A DNA stretch of 64,000 nucleotides, taken from NCBI GenBank assembly GCA_015058625.1, contig SVCA01000011.1:1-64000 (forward strand), given 5' to 3'. The position numbers were made by a program, and so were the translations under genes. The stretch is from Pseudoselenomonas ruminantium. Its GTDB lineage: Bacteria > Bacillota > Negativicutes > Selenomonadales > Selenomonadaceae. Within the stretch, counting starts at the first letter, position 1; the number at the start of each line of letters is the position of its first letter. The notes under the pieces are model-generated. The model ran no database searches. It saw only the letters and a program-made list of their open reading frames with translations, and had not been told where the DNA came from. Positions 47,687 through 55,588 of this stretch are shown here, piece after piece.

Positions 47687-49060
47687 TTGTTATTTAATTC
47701 ATACGAGTTTATGTTTTTGTTCCTGCCCTTGACCTTCGCGGGCTTTTTCTTTTTGGGGCATAGAGGAAAGAAGGAGTGGGCCACTCTATGGTTGGTATTG
47801 GCTTCTTTTTTCTTCTATGGCTACTGGGATATGCGTTATGTCCCGTTGTTGTTTGGCTCTATTTGTTTCAATTATTTTGTGGGGCGGCAGTTGGAGGTTA
47901 ATAATGGGCACAAGGGGTGGCTGACCTTCGGCATCGTTATCAATGTCTTGTTGCTAGGGTACTTTAAGTACACGGATTTTTTCCTGAGCACAGTCAATGA
48001 TGTGGCCGGAGCTAATCTCTTTGATCTGCCTCATATCGTACTGCCATTGGGTATATCGTTCTTTACATTTACCCAGACAGCATATTTAGTGGATGCTTAT
48101 CGAGGCGAGGCGAAAAATCAGTCCTTTGTAACTTATTGCGAGTTTGTTACCATCTTCCCGCATCTGATTGCGGGGCCGATTATCAACCATAAGGAAATGA
48201 TACCTCAGTTCGTGGCGGATAAGACATTCCGCATCAATTATGAAAATATCGCATTGGGATTGACCATTTTTGCCATGGGGCTGGCGAAAAAAGTTTTGGT
48301 GGCTGACCGTATAGCTCCTTGGGTAAATGAAGCTTTTGGCAATGTTGGAGGACTGGACTTTTGGCAGGCATGGGTGGCCGCTATTGGCTATACATTCCAG
48401 CTTTATTTTGATTTTTCCGGGTATAGTGAAATGGCCATTGGCTTGGGATTACTGATAAATCTGCGATTGCCGCTGAACTTTAACTCGCCCTATCAGGCGA
48501 ATAATATCATTGAATTTTGGCGACGGTGGCATATGACCTTGGGCGGGTGGGTTAAGAATTATCTTTATATTCCTATGGGCGGCAACCGTCATGGTGAAGT
48601 GAAGAAAATGCGTAATCTGTTTGTGGCTATGACGATAATTGGCCTGTGGCATGGCGCAGGTTGGACTTTTATTCTGTGGGGGGCTTTGCATGGTATGTAC
48701 TTAATAGTAAATCACCAATGGCGGAGATTTCAAATTGGTATGCCGATATGGTTATCCCGCGGAATAACCTTTATTTGTGTGGCCATAGCGTGGGTTTTCT
48801 TTAGAGCGGAATCTCTTGCTGATGGAATGAATATTTTGCAGGTGATGACAGATTGGAGTAATCAAGGAAATATACCATGGGGACGGTTGGGAAGCTTGCT
48901 GGCAATAGGATGTGTGCTTATGGTGATCCCAAGCCCTATTCAGCTATTGAAACAGACAAAATTCCCCAGTTATAAATGGGAAGTGGCTACAATTGTACTA
49001 TTGGTGATAGGTGTGTTATATATCACAGTTGACTCACCGTTCTTGTATTTTCAGTTTTAA
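47687..49060 (+). CDS. MBOAT-family O-acyltransferase (AlgI/DltB-like)
   Basis: Membrane-bound transferase that passes acyl groups, commonly acetyl, across the membrane to a surface polymer. The 457 residues have many membrane spans and the conserved segments FWRRWHMTLGGWVKNYLYIP and GLWHGAGWTFILWGALHG with the active-site His. The TTG start at 47687 gives the usual N-terminus LFNSYEFMFLF and is preceded by AAGGGAG (47672-47678); an ATG at 47669 is in frame but before that site. Its partner follows directly. Confidence 0.9.
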   Translation: MLFNSYEFMFLFLPLTFAGFFFLGHRGKKEWATLWLVLASFFFYGYWDMRYVPLLFGSICFNYFVGRQLEVNNGHKGWLTFGIVINVLLLGYFKYTDFFLSTVNDVAGANLFDLPHIVLPLGISFFTFTQTAYLVDAYRGEAKNQSFVTYCEFVTIFPHLIAGPIINHKEMIPQFVADKTFRINYENIALGLTIFAMGLAKKVLVADRIAPWVNEAFGNVGGLDFWQAWVAAIGYTFQLYFDFSGYSEMAIGLGLLINLRLPLNFNSPYQANNIIEFWRRWHMTLGGWVKNYLYIPMGGNRHGEVKKMRNLFVAMTIIGLWHGAGWTFILWGALHGMYLIVNHQWRRFQIGMPIWLSRGITFICVAIAWVFFRAESLADGMNILQVMTDWSNQGNIPWGRLGSLLAIGCVLMVIPSPIQLLKQTKFPSYKWEVATIVLLVIGVLYITVDSPFLYFQF

Positions 49061-49075
49061 GTGAGGGATAGTGCA

Positions 49076-50149
49076 GTGTTGAATGGGAAAAAATATGTTT
49101 TGGGTTGTATAGGGATGGTGTTCATACTGCTGGTGTGCATAGCAGTATTTAATCTGTGGCAGGATCCCGCGGGGATCTTTGCTGGTGAAAATCCCTATAA
49201 AACTATGGCGAAGGAATCTTGTTCTGGAAAAAAACTTGTGGTGTCTGGAAATTACGATGAACGTTTGTTCACGAAAAATGTCATTGAGTTAGGCGATAAT
49301 CGATATGATGTGATTGTTTTGGGGTCTAGTCGTATTATGGATATCGGTGAGCAGGATTTCCCCGATGAAATTAAGGTGCGTAACTTGGGTGTTTCAGGGG
49401 CCGCTTTGGAAGATGATATTGCGATTTGGGAAAGCTATGTTACGCATATGGATGCTTTGCCGAAGCTCGTAATTGTGGGGATTGACCCATGGCTTTTTAA
49501 TCGACATAATGGAGAGAACCGTTGGAAATCATTGACGGAGGAATATCTTGCCGGCATGAAGCGCTTAGGGCTAAAAGGTGATGTACAAAAGGATAATGAG
49601 CGATACAGGTCGTTGTTATCCATTAGCTATACCAAAGAATCATGGAAGAAATACCGCAATCCTGTAAAGTCGTTGGAAATATGGAATAGTCAAGAAGAGA
49701 GTGCTGAAGATAAGTCCTTGATATATGCGGATGGTTCAAGGATGGGGTCACGTAAATCGTATCGGGAGGATGCTGAGGCGAAGGCACGGGCTTATGTGAG
49801 AGATAAGGTATATCATTTGGAAAAATACGAGGAATTGGATGAAGGTTTGCGGGATATTTTTTCAGCTTGGATAAAAAGTATGCAAAAGCAGGGTATTAAG
49901 GTCATCTTTTTCTTACCGCCATATCATCCCTTAGTCTATGACCATTTACAGCAGAATATCCAGTATAAGAATGCCTTCGAGGCTGGGGCATGGGCTAAAG
50001 ATTTTGCAGCAGATCAAGGCATTGACATTATAGGAGCTTATAATCCACAAGAAATGGGCGTTGACAAAGATGCATTTATTGATGGTATGCACATGAAGCG
50101 ACAGTATCAAAGTAGATATGTAATGAGTTTTTTGAAGGATAAAATTTAA
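49076..50149 (+). CDS. SGNH-fold acyltransferase partner (AlgX/DltD-like), membrane anchored
   Basis: The 357 residues have one N-terminal membrane span (about 6-26) and an outside domain. VLGSSRIMDIG (81-91) matches SGNH block I with its nucleophilic Ser, and DGMHMK near the end gives the Asp-x-x-His pair. Such proteins finish the acetyl transfer begun by the MBOAT partner. GTG 49076 has GAGGGA upstream; GTG 49061, just after the previous stop, is a longer alternative. The acceptor polymer is not indicated by the neighbours. Confidence 0.7.
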   Translation: MLNGKKYVLGCIGMVFILLVCIAVFNLWQDPAGIFAGENPYKTMAKESCSGKKLVVSGNYDERLFTKNVIELGDNRYDVIVLGSSRIMDIGEQDFPDEIKVRNLGVSGAALEDDIAIWESYVTHMDALPKLVIVGIDPWLFNRHNGENRWKSLTEEYLAGMKRLGLKGDVQKDNERYRSLLSISYTKESWKKYRNPVKSLEIWNSQEESAEDKSLIYADGSRMGSRKSYREDAEAKARAYVRDKVYHLEKYEELDEGLRDIFSAWIKSMQKQGIKVIFFLPPYHPLVYDHLQQNIQYKNAFEAGAWAKDFAADQGIDIIGAYNPQEMGVDKDAFIDGMHMKRQYQSRYVMSFLKDKI

Positions 50150-50166
50150 TATCGCGAATGATAAAA

Positions 50167-50202
50167 TCCCCATGAAGCAAAAATCTTCATGGGGAAATTT
50201 TT
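50167..50202 (+). terminator. Rho-independent terminator after the SGNH gene
   Basis: TCCCCATGAAG pairs with CTTCATGGGGA, then AATTTTTAC. Confidence 0.85.
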
Positions 50203-50296
50203 ACACATTCAACTCTCGCATAAGCGCATTTTGCAACAGATTGGAGAAGTTGATATTTTTTTCGATGAGCCAATCTAGATTCCAAGCCAATTTTTC
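50201..50296 (-). pseudogene. HicB-antitoxin C-terminal fragment
   Basis: On the minus strand a stop-bounded frame of 31 codons reads EKLAWNLDWLIEKNINFSN, then LLQNALMRELNV. INFS-x-LLQ-x-AL is characteristic of the DNA-binding C-terminus of HicB antitoxins. No start codon with a ribosome-binding site and no hicA toxin are nearby, so it looks like the tail of a deleted gene. It abuts the 3' end of the ATPase gene. Confidence 0.5.
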
Positions 50297-50302
50297 TTAT
50301 GG

Positions 50303-51514
50303 TTATTTCGTACCTTCCAGCAAGAAGTCTCTGATATTCTGATGTATGATGCCGTCACGGCTCATATTAAATTCATCCAATGAAAGCACATATTTGGGGT
50401 AGTTGTCGCGGATGTTCCTGTACACGCCGAACTCGCGCTCTACGGTTTCGGGGGTGGCCAGGATATAGCTGACTTGTATATAAATCTTCTCGGCCTGGCG
50501 TTTGGCGATGAAATCGACTTCTTTTTCGCCGTACTTTCCTACGGTGACTTCATAGCCACGGCGCAGCAGTTCCAGAAAGACAATGTTTTCCAGTATGAGG
50601 TTAATATCCTGCATATTGCCGCCAATGACGGCCTCCCGGATGCCGTGGTCGGCCAAGTAGTATTTTTCTTGCACACTTAGGATTTTCTTTCCTGCAATAT
50701 CCTGCCGTTTGACTGGATAGAAAAGAAATGCTTCCTGTCCTGCGTGGAGATAGTTCAGGATAGTGTCAGGGGCAACTTTGCGCCCTTCGTTCTTCAGGTA
50801 TTTGGAAATAGAGGTAGCGGAAAAGGTGTTGCCGATATTGGCGGTGACATAGGCAAGTATGCGTTCCAGTAAGTCTACATCGCGGATTTTCTTGCGGCGT
50901 ACTATGTCTTTTAGCTCAATGGCATTATAGAGGTCTTGGAGGTATTGTTTGACAGGTTTTTCCTGATATTGCAGGTTCCCAAGATAGGGCATGCCGCCGA
51001 ATTGCATATACTGTTGGAAGCAGTCTGCCACTGTGCGGTCAGGCTGCTTTTCGTGTATCGCTTCACAAAACTCTCGGAAAGAAAGAGGGTACATAACGAA
51101 CTCAACATAGCGCCCCGCCAGATAGGTGGCCAGCTCCCCGGACAGGAGCTTGGAGTTTGAGCCTGTAATGTAAATATCGCAGTCAAGGTCAACACGGAAG
51201 GAGTTGATAGCTTTTTCCCAATGTGTCACCTCCTGCACTTCATCGAAGAACAGGTACACCCTTCCTGTTATGGCTTTTGCTTTTTCCAGCACATCTTTAT
51301 GCAGTGCTTCGGCAGTGCATAGATGGGATAGTGTCAAGGATTCAAAGTTGTAGGTCAGCATGGATTCAGCGGCCACGCCGGATTTTTTCAATTCACGTTG
51401 AATGAGTTCCAGCATGACCGATTTGCCACAACGCCGGATGCCAGTGATGACCTTGACCAGTTCCTGATTGATAAAAGGACGGATTCTATCCAAATATAAG
51501 CTACGATTTATCAT
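50303..51514 (-). CDS. AAA ATPase with DUF4143 (C-terminal nuclease-like motif)
   Basis: The 403 residues have Walker A TGIRRCGKS, Walker B VYLFFDEVQEV and a sensor-like ITGSNSKLL, then DUF4143 with a winged-helix part and EKEVDFIAKR...IYIQVSY, which resembles a PD-(D/E)xK core. Members are common in accessory DNA; their function is not settled. ATG 51514 has GGAGG a few bases upstream; an in-frame ATG at 51526 does not. A 14-bp inverted repeat lies upstream (51534-51588). Confidence 0.85.
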   Translation of the reverse strand: MINRSLYLDRIRPFINQELVKVITGIRRCGKSVMLELIQRELKKSGVAAESMLTYNFESLTLSHLCTAEALHKDVLEKAKAITGRVYLFFDEVQEVTHWEKAINSFRVDLDCDIYITGSNSKLLSGELATYLAGRYVEFVMYPLSFREFCEAIHEKQPDRTVADCFQQYMQFGGMPYLGNLQYQEKPVKQYLQDLYNAIELKDIVRRKKIRDVDLLERILAYVTANIGNTFSATSISKYLKNEGRKVAPDTILNYLHAGQEAFLFYPVKRQDIAGKKILSVQEKYYLADHGIREAVIGGNMQDINLILENIVFLELLRRGYEVTVGKYGEKEVDFIAKRQAEKIYIQVSYILATPETVEREFGVYRNIRDNYPKYVLSLDEFNMSRDGIIHQNIRDFLLEGTK

Positions 51515-51533
51515 ATATACCTCCATTATGTAT

Positions 51534-51588
51534 TTATAACCGATAAACGTCTAGTAATACATATTTTATCAGTTATAACTAACAAAAT
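51534..51588. promoter_or_regulatory. Inverted repeat upstream of the DUF4143 ATPase gene
   Basis: TTATAACCGATAAA (51534-51547) and TTTATCAGTTATAA (51575-51588) are inverted copies with one mismatch, 27 nt apart. They lie 20-74 nt upstream of the start codon, where a repressor or the gene's own product could bind. The surrounding AT-rich region to 51724 holds no gene. Confidence 0.55.
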
Positions 51589-51724
51589 CAATATTTGTAG
51601 CATCATCATCAAGTATAATTAACGAATGCTTATCGGCTGGGGGCAGGAGCGGATGGATGGCAGTAGAAGAAGGTACTGGCTGTCCGGATTTTTGAGGATA
51701 TGGCCTGAAAAGCGGTGATAGTCT

Positions 51725-51753
51725 TTGACAGTGAGATTTTTTTTTGTTATATT
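51725..51753 (+). promoter_or_regulatory. Sigma-A promoter of the Rrf2 regulator gene
   Basis: Perfect TTGACA (51725-51730), 17-bp spacer, TATATT (51748-51753), 48 nt before the ATG. Confidence 0.85.
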
Positions 51754-51801
51754 ATTAAAATAAATCTTAGTAATTCACTTGGAATTTTGAGGTGGGAATA
51801 G

Positions 51802-52251
51802 ATGAAAATCTCAACCAAGGGCAGATATAGTGTGACGGCGCTTTATGAATTGGCGCAGCGTTATGGCAAGGGGCCGGTTTCGCTCAAGAGTGTAGCCCAG
51901 AGTCAGGGGCTTTCGGAAAATTATTTGGAGCAGCTCATGGTGCCTTTGCGGCGGGCGGGGATTGTGCAGAGCATCCGTGGTGCGCAAGGCGGCTATCTGC
52001 TGGCGAAGAAGCCTGCGGATATCACCATTGGCTCCATCATTACCACCGTGGAAGGACCTATTGCGGTGGTGGACTGCCTGCTGGCAGAAGTGGATGCGGC
52101 CGAGCAGAAGTGCAGCAAGGCCTGCGGCTGTGTGACCCGGGGCATTTGGGAGAAGGTCTGCGACAGTATCACCGAAGTGCTGGACAGCATCACCCTGCAA
52201 AATCTGCTGGATAACGACCAGAACAAAAAAAATATTGGCTGTGCCCGTTAA
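51802..52251 (+). CDS. Rrf2-family transcriptional regulator (IscR/CymR type)
   Basis: The 149 residues start KISTKGRYSVTALYELAQ, followed by a winged helix (SLKSVAQSQGLSENYLEQL, then GAQGGYLLAK). Cysteines after residue 90 (VDCLL, KCSKACGCV) resemble the three-Cys iron-sulfur site of IscR. No isc or suf genes are adjacent, so the targets are unknown; redox or iron-sulfur sensing is inferred from the cysteines. Single-gene unit with its own promoter and terminator. Confidence 0.88.
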   Translation: MKISTKGRYSVTALYELAQRYGKGPVSLKSVAQSQGLSENYLEQLMVPLRRAGIVQSIRGAQGGYLLAKKPADITIGSIITTVEGPIAVVDCLLAEVDAAEQKCSKACGCVTRGIWEKVCDSITEVLDSITLQNLLDNDQNKKNIGCAR

Positions 52252-52254
52252 GAG

Positions 52255-52283
52255 CAGCCTTCCTGAGAGGGAAGGCTGTTTTT
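52255..52283 (+). terminator. Rho-independent terminator after the Rrf2 gene
   Basis: Perfect 9-bp stem CAGCCTTCC/GGAAGGCTG followed by TTTTT. Confidence 0.9.
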
Positions 52284-52297
52284 CGTGTAAAAAAAAT

Positions 52298-52326
52298 TTG
52301 TATTAAGCTGTATATTTATGTATAAT
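52298..52326 (+). promoter_or_regulatory. Sigma-A promoter of rodZ and following genes
   Basis: TTGTAT (52298-52303), 17-bp spacer, TATAAT (52321-52326), 57 nt before the rodZ ATG. Confidence 0.8.
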
Positions 52327-52382
52327 GTTTTTTGGTAGTGCTTGTAAAGGGCACTTTTGATAAATGGGGAGGAAAATCAGAC

Positions 52383-53219
52383 ATGATCGGTGATAAGTTA
52401 CGCGCAGAGCGTGAACGTCAAAATTTAACAATTCAGGATATTGCCAAGGGCACCAGTATTCGTGCCCTCTATATAGAAGCGATTGAAAAGGGTGAGTACG
52501 GACAGCTGCCGGGGACAGTTTATGCCAAGGGCTTTATCCGTAACTATGCCAATTTCTTAAAGATTGATGCTGACGCAGTGGTGCGCCAGTTTATGGAAGA
52601 AAACCATCCGGAAGAAGTGGCTGCTGCCGAAGAAGCAAAACAGCAGCTGGCGGAAGCGGAAGAGGCCAATAAGGCTGAGGTGAAAGCCAAGCTGGCTACG
52701 GGCAGCGAGTACCGCGACCAGGTATCCACGCCGAGCAATCGTCAGAATACGTTGCTGATTGCATTGATTGTGCTGCTGGTGGGCGGCGGTATTTACTATC
52801 TCTTTGCCATGGATGACAGCAATGCACCGAAGACTGCGACTAAGACCGTTACCCAGCAGACGGCTAAGGCTCCTGCAGCTAAGAGCCAGCCTGCAAAGGA
52901 ACAGCCGAAAGAACAGCCTGCCGCTAAGAAAGTGGATGGGGTAGAGCTCGTGGCTAAGTTCACGGACAAGTGCTGGACGCAGGTGGTGGCCGATGGCAAG
53001 ACCGTTTATGAAGGCACGATTGAACCGGGCAAGACCGAAACTTGGAAGGGCAAGGAAAAAGTGGTTATCACCGCAGGTAATGCCGGGGCTGTAGAGATGA
53101 AAGTGAATGGCCGGGATATGGGCAAGGCTGGTGATATCGGCCAGGTTGTGGAAAAGACGTTCACACCGGATAAGGCCGGCCAGGCTCCTCAGGCGGATAA
53201 GAAGGACAGCAAGAAATAA
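52383..53219 (+). CDS. rodZ: RodZ-like cytoskeletal protein with HTH and DUF4115
   Basis: Links MreB filaments to the membrane to control cell shape. The 278 residues have a Cro-like HTH (1-70, IGDKLRAERERQNLTIQDI), an Ala/Glu-rich linker, one membrane span (about 123-142), a Lys/Pro/Ala/Gln-rich linker (about 148-185) and a C-terminal DUF4115 domain (about 187-262). ATG 52383 starts the HTH; an in-frame GTG/ATG near 52332 adds only unrelated residues. Its stop overlaps the next ATG (TAATG). Confidence 0.88.
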   Translation: MIGDKLRAERERQNLTIQDIAKGTSIRALYIEAIEKGEYGQLPGTVYAKGFIRNYANFLKIDADAVVRQFMEENHPEEVAAAEEAKQQLAEAEEANKAEVKAKLATGSEYRDQVSTPSNRQNTLLIALIVLLVGGGIYYLFAMDDSNAPKTATKTVTQQTAKAPAAKSQPAKEQPKEQPAAKKVDGVELVAKFTDKCWTQVVADGKTVYEGTIEPGKTETWKGKEKVVITAGNAGAVEMKVNGRDMGKAGDIGQVVEKTFTPDKAGQAPQADKKDSKK

Positions 53220-55087
53220 TGAATGAATTTTTGCCAATCAGCAAAAAGGATATGGAAGAACGGGGCTGGGAGCAGCTGGACTTTGTCTTTGTGTCCGGCG
53301 ATGCCTATGTGGATCATCCCAGCTTCGGTCCCGCCATTCTTTGCCGATTACTCGAAAAGCATGGCTATAAAGTAGGGATTATTCCCCAGCCGGACTGGCA
53401 TTCTACCAGGGATTTTGACCGCCTGGGAAAACCACGGCTGGGGTTTCTTGTCTCTGCAGGGAATATGGATTCCCTGCTCAATAAGTTTACTGCGGCGAAA
53501 AAGATGCGTCATCAGGATGCGTATTCGCCGGGCGGCAAGTCCGGCTTCCGTCCGGAGCGGGCGACTATAGTCTATTGCAACCGCCTGCGGGAACTTTATC
53601 CCGATGTGCCGATAATCATCGGTGGCATTGAGGCCAGCCTGCGCCGCATGGCGCATTATGATTATTGGTCGAATGCCGTGCGCCGTTCCATGTTGGTAGA
53701 TAGTGGTGCCGACATGCTGATTTTCGGCATGGGTGAGCGGGCGCTTCTCGAAGTCGCTGCTGATTTGCAGCAGGGCGTGGAGATTGGCAATATTCAGGAT
53801 GTGCAGGGGACCTGCTACAAGGTGCCCAATATGGATTACGTTTGGGATTATCTGCCGTTGCCGTCCTATCAGGAAGTAAGCTCGGACAAGCGTAAATTTG
53901 CCGAGGCCTTTAAGCTCGAATATTTGGAGCAGGATGCTTTCCGCGGTCGCAAGCTCGCCCAGCAGAATGACGAATGGTGTGTGGTGCAGAATCCACCGGC
54001 TAAGCCCCTCTCGGAGGAGCAGATGGATGAGATTTACGACCTGCCCTATATGCGCACCTGGCATCCCATTTACGACAAGGATGGCGGTGTGCCCGCCATT
54101 GCGGAGGTGCAGTTTAGTCTCTTGAGTCAGCGCGGCTGTTTTGGCGGTTGCAACTTCTGTGCGATTATCTCCCATGAAGGGCGGATTATTCAGCGCCGCA
54201 GCCACGAATCCCTATTGCGTGAGGCGAAGATTCTGACGCAGCAAAAGGGGTTCAAGGGCTATATCCATGATGTGGGCGGCCCTACGGCGAATTTCCGCCG
54301 TACCAGTTGTGATGGCCAGTTAGAGCGCGGCACTTGCCGGGGCAAGCCCTGTTTGTCACCGATTCCCTGCAAGAATCTGGTGGCCGACCACAGCGATTAC
54401 ATCAAGCTCCTGCGCGAACTGCGGGCCCTTCCCGGTGTTAAGAAGGTCTTTGTGCGTTCCGGTGTGCGGTTTGATTATCTGCTATTGGCCAAGGATGAGT
54501 TCTTGAAGGAACTCTGCGAGCATCACATCAGCGGTCAGCTCAAGATTGCACCAGAGCATATCACTGACCGGGTGACCCGCATGATGGGCAAAAGCAATCG
54601 CAGGGTCTATGAACGGTTCGTGGACAAGTTCACGGCCATGAATAAAAAACTGGGCAAGAAGCAGTATTTGGTGCCTTATTTCATGTCCAGCCATCCCGGC
54701 GCAAAACTCGAAGATGCCATTGAGCTGGCGGAATTTATCCGGGACAAGGGCTATCATCCCCAGCAGGTGCAGGATTTTATCCCCACACCGGGAACCCTTT
54801 CCACCTGCATGTGGTACACGGGCCTTGACCCGCTGACGGGAGAAGAAGTCTACTCGGCCAAATCCCCGGAGGACAAGCTGATGCAGCGGGCCTTGATGCA
54901 GTATTGGCTGCCGAAGAATCAGGCCATTGTGCGCAAGGCCCTCACCAAAGCCGGCCGGACAGACTTAATCGGTTTTGACAAGAAATGTCTGGTGCGCCCT
55001 GCAGGCGAACGATTTGACAAGTCAAAATTGACAAGTCAAAAGGCGAACCGGCCGAAAAATAAAGCGATAAAGAAGGTGCGGCGATGA
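53219..55087 (+). CDS. YgiQ-family radical SAM protein
   Basis: The 622 residues begin FLPISKKDMEERGWEQLDFVFV, with a cobalamin-binding-like N-terminal part (GGIEASLRRMAHYDYW), then the radical SAM motif RGCFGGCNFC near residue 305 and VGGPTANFRRTSC. The reaction is unknown. It overlaps rodZ by 1 nt and nrdR by 4 nt. Near its 3' end two TTGACAAGTCAA palindromes 14 bp apart encode part of a basic tail. Confidence 0.93.
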   Translation: MNEFLPISKKDMEERGWEQLDFVFVSGDAYVDHPSFGPAILCRLLEKHGYKVGIIPQPDWHSTRDFDRLGKPRLGFLVSAGNMDSLLNKFTAAKKMRHQDAYSPGGKSGFRPERATIVYCNRLRELYPDVPIIIGGIEASLRRMAHYDYWSNAVRRSMLVDSGADMLIFGMGERALLEVAADLQQGVEIGNIQDVQGTCYKVPNMDYVWDYLPLPSYQEVSSDKRKFAEAFKLEYLEQDAFRGRKLAQQNDEWCVVQNPPAKPLSEEQMDEIYDLPYMRTWHPIYDKDGGVPAIAEVQFSLLSQRGCFGGCNFCAIISHEGRIIQRRSHESLLREAKILTQQKGFKGYIHDVGGPTANFRRTSCDGQLERGTCRGKPCLSPIPCKNLVADHSDYIKLLRELRALPGVKKVFVRSGVRFDYLLLAKDEFLKELCEHHISGQLKIAPEHITDRVTRMMGKSNRRVYERFVDKFTAMNKKLGKKQYLVPYFMSSHPGAKLEDAIELAEFIRDKGYHPQQVQDFIPTPGTLSTCMWYTGLDPLTGEEVYSAKSPEDKLMQRALMQYWLPKNQAIVRKALTKAGRTDLIGFDKKCLVRPAGERFDKSKLTSQKANRPKNKAIKKVRR

Positions 55088-55557
55088 AATGCCCATATTG
55101 TAAACAGAACGACAGTCGAGTAATAGATTCCCGGTCGGCAGATGATGGGGCAACCATCCGCCGCCGCCGGGAGTGTACGTCCTGTGGCCGCCGCTTCACC
55201 ACCTATGAAGTGGTGGAAAAGCAGCCCTTGATGGTGGTCAAGAACGATGGCCGCCGCGAAGTTTTTAAGCGGGAAAAGATTTTGAACGGCATTATCCGGG
55301 CCTGTGATAAGCGGGATATTTCCCTGGAGAGCATTACCAGCCTCACCAATGATATTGAGCGGGATATCCGCAATACCATGGAGCAGGAAGTACCCGCCTC
55401 CGAAATCGGCAAGCTGGTGATGAGCAAGCTCAAGAATTTTGATGAAGTGGCTTATATCCGCTTTGCTTCGGTATACCGGAAGTTTGCAGACATCAGCAGC
55501 TTTATGGAGGAACTGCAGGAATTGCAGGCCCATAAGGAACAGGAAAAAGATAAGTAG
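55084..55557 (+). CDS. nrdR: Transcriptional repressor NrdR
   Basis: Represses ribonucleotide reductase genes in response to dATP/ATP. The 157 residues have the zinc ribbon CPYC...CTSCGRRF (3-35) followed by the ATP-cone region (VVKNDGRREVFKREKI). The ATG lies inside the end of the YgiQ-type gene. No nrd genes or NrdR boxes are apparent in the window. Confidence 0.96.
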   Translation: MKCPYCKQNDSRVIDSRSADDGATIRRRRECTSCGRRFTTYEVVEKQPLMVVKNDGRREVFKREKILNGIIRACDKRDISLESITSLTNDIERDIRNTMEQEVPASEIGKLVMSKLKNFDEVAYIRFASVYRKFADISSFMEELQELQAHKEQEKDK

Positions 55558-55588
55558 TAAGGCGTAAGGAAAAAAAGGAGTAAGGCAT

